Origin: Deltaproteobacteria bacterium
GTDB lineage: Bacteria; Desulfobacterota; Desulfobacteria; Desulfobacterales; Desulfobacteraceae
DNA length: 14,347 nt
Assembly (NCBI GenBank): GCA_003647385.1
Contig: QMMT01000011.1
Coordinates: 1-14,347 of the forward strand
Direction: 5' to 3'
Shown here: positions 14,189 to 14,347 of the stretch, one piece after another
Layout: each line of letters opens with the position of its first letter
Position numbering within the stretch: the stretch's first letter is position 1
Translations under genes and position numbers: made by a program
The notes under the pieces: model-generated
Told to the model about the DNA's origin: nothing
Seen by the model: only the letters and a program-made list of their open reading frames with translations
Database searches by the model: none

Positions 14189-14347
14189 TTATTTTTTTTA
14201 GAACAGCCTCAATTTTTTTCGTAAGTTCAGCAATTTTTTCTTTATCCTCATCTTTGGCGTTGGATAGTGCTTTTTTATAAGTTTCCAATGCTTTCTCAAG
14301 CTGATTTGATTTTTGGTAAGCATCACCTAAGTGATCTGATATAATGG
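14181..14347 (-). CDS. TPR-repeat protein, C-terminal fragment (cut by window end)
   Basis: The last 54 codons and TAA stop of a gene entering from the right edge. The residues HLGDAYQKSNQLEKALETY form the two helices of a tetratricopeptide repeat (Gly, Ala-Tyr and Ala-Leu spacing typical), followed by a Lys/Glu-rich helix up to KKIND. The frame has no stop back to the edge. The stop overlaps the lipoprotein ATG (ATGACTAA), so the two are in one operon. Such TPR-plus-lipoprotein pairs are often envelope or secretion related; function cannot be given from this fragment. Confidence 0.75.
   Translation of the reverse strand, partial: IISDHLGDAYQKSNQLEKALETYKKALSNAKDEDKEKIAELTKKIEAVLKKIND

Overview
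The window looks like a chromosomal piece of a marine-type sulfate-reducing Desulfobacteraceae relative (Desulfobacula/Desulfospira-like; an inference from gene content, AT-rich composition and protein flavour, with no rRNA or other marker present). All genes recognised are bacterial and mostly intact; the two edge genes are cut by the window ends.

Layout. (1) 1-1645, plus strand: the end of the alpha subunit and all of the beta subunit of an ADP-forming acyl-CoA synthetase (ACD). (2) 1632-5993, minus strand: a tightly packed run hutU - hutI - a membrane-anchored reductive-dehalogenase-like Fe-S/corrinoid protein. Its last gene runs convergently 14 bp into the ACD beta gene. (3) 5994-6119: a divergent control region with a near-perfect HutC-type palindrome between two opposed TTGACA boxes. 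(4) 6120-8376, plus strand: hutC and hutH. (5) 8453-10423, plus strand: a soluble PAS-PAS hybrid histidine kinase. (6) 10423-10548: a 126-bp imperfect inverted repeat that begins on the last base of the kinase stop codon. (7) 10595-14347, minus strand, read right to left: the tail of a TPR protein, a LolB/DUF4292-like lipoprotein, an Mrp/Nbp35 Fe-S carrier ATPase, a dGTPase-like HD phosphohydrolase and a UPF0280 (ApbE-like) protein, several overlapping or nearly touching.

How the genes work together. HutH, HutU and HutI are the first three steps of histidine breakdown (histidine to urocanate to imidazolonepropionate to formiminoglutamate), under the GntR-type regulator HutC. The enzyme that opens formiminoglutamate (HutG, HutF or FtcD type) is not in the window. 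The ACD could recover ATP from acyl-CoA produced downstream, but its link to histidine is only by position. The most unexpected element is the reductive-dehalogenase-like gene, which sits 22 bp behind hutI and so is probably transcribed with the hut genes. It has three N-terminal membrane helices, no Tat signal and no RdhB partner. The right-hand cluster looks like housekeeping (Fe-S delivery, dNTP control, envelope lipoprotein). A perfect 14-bp palindrome overlaps the probable mrp promoter.
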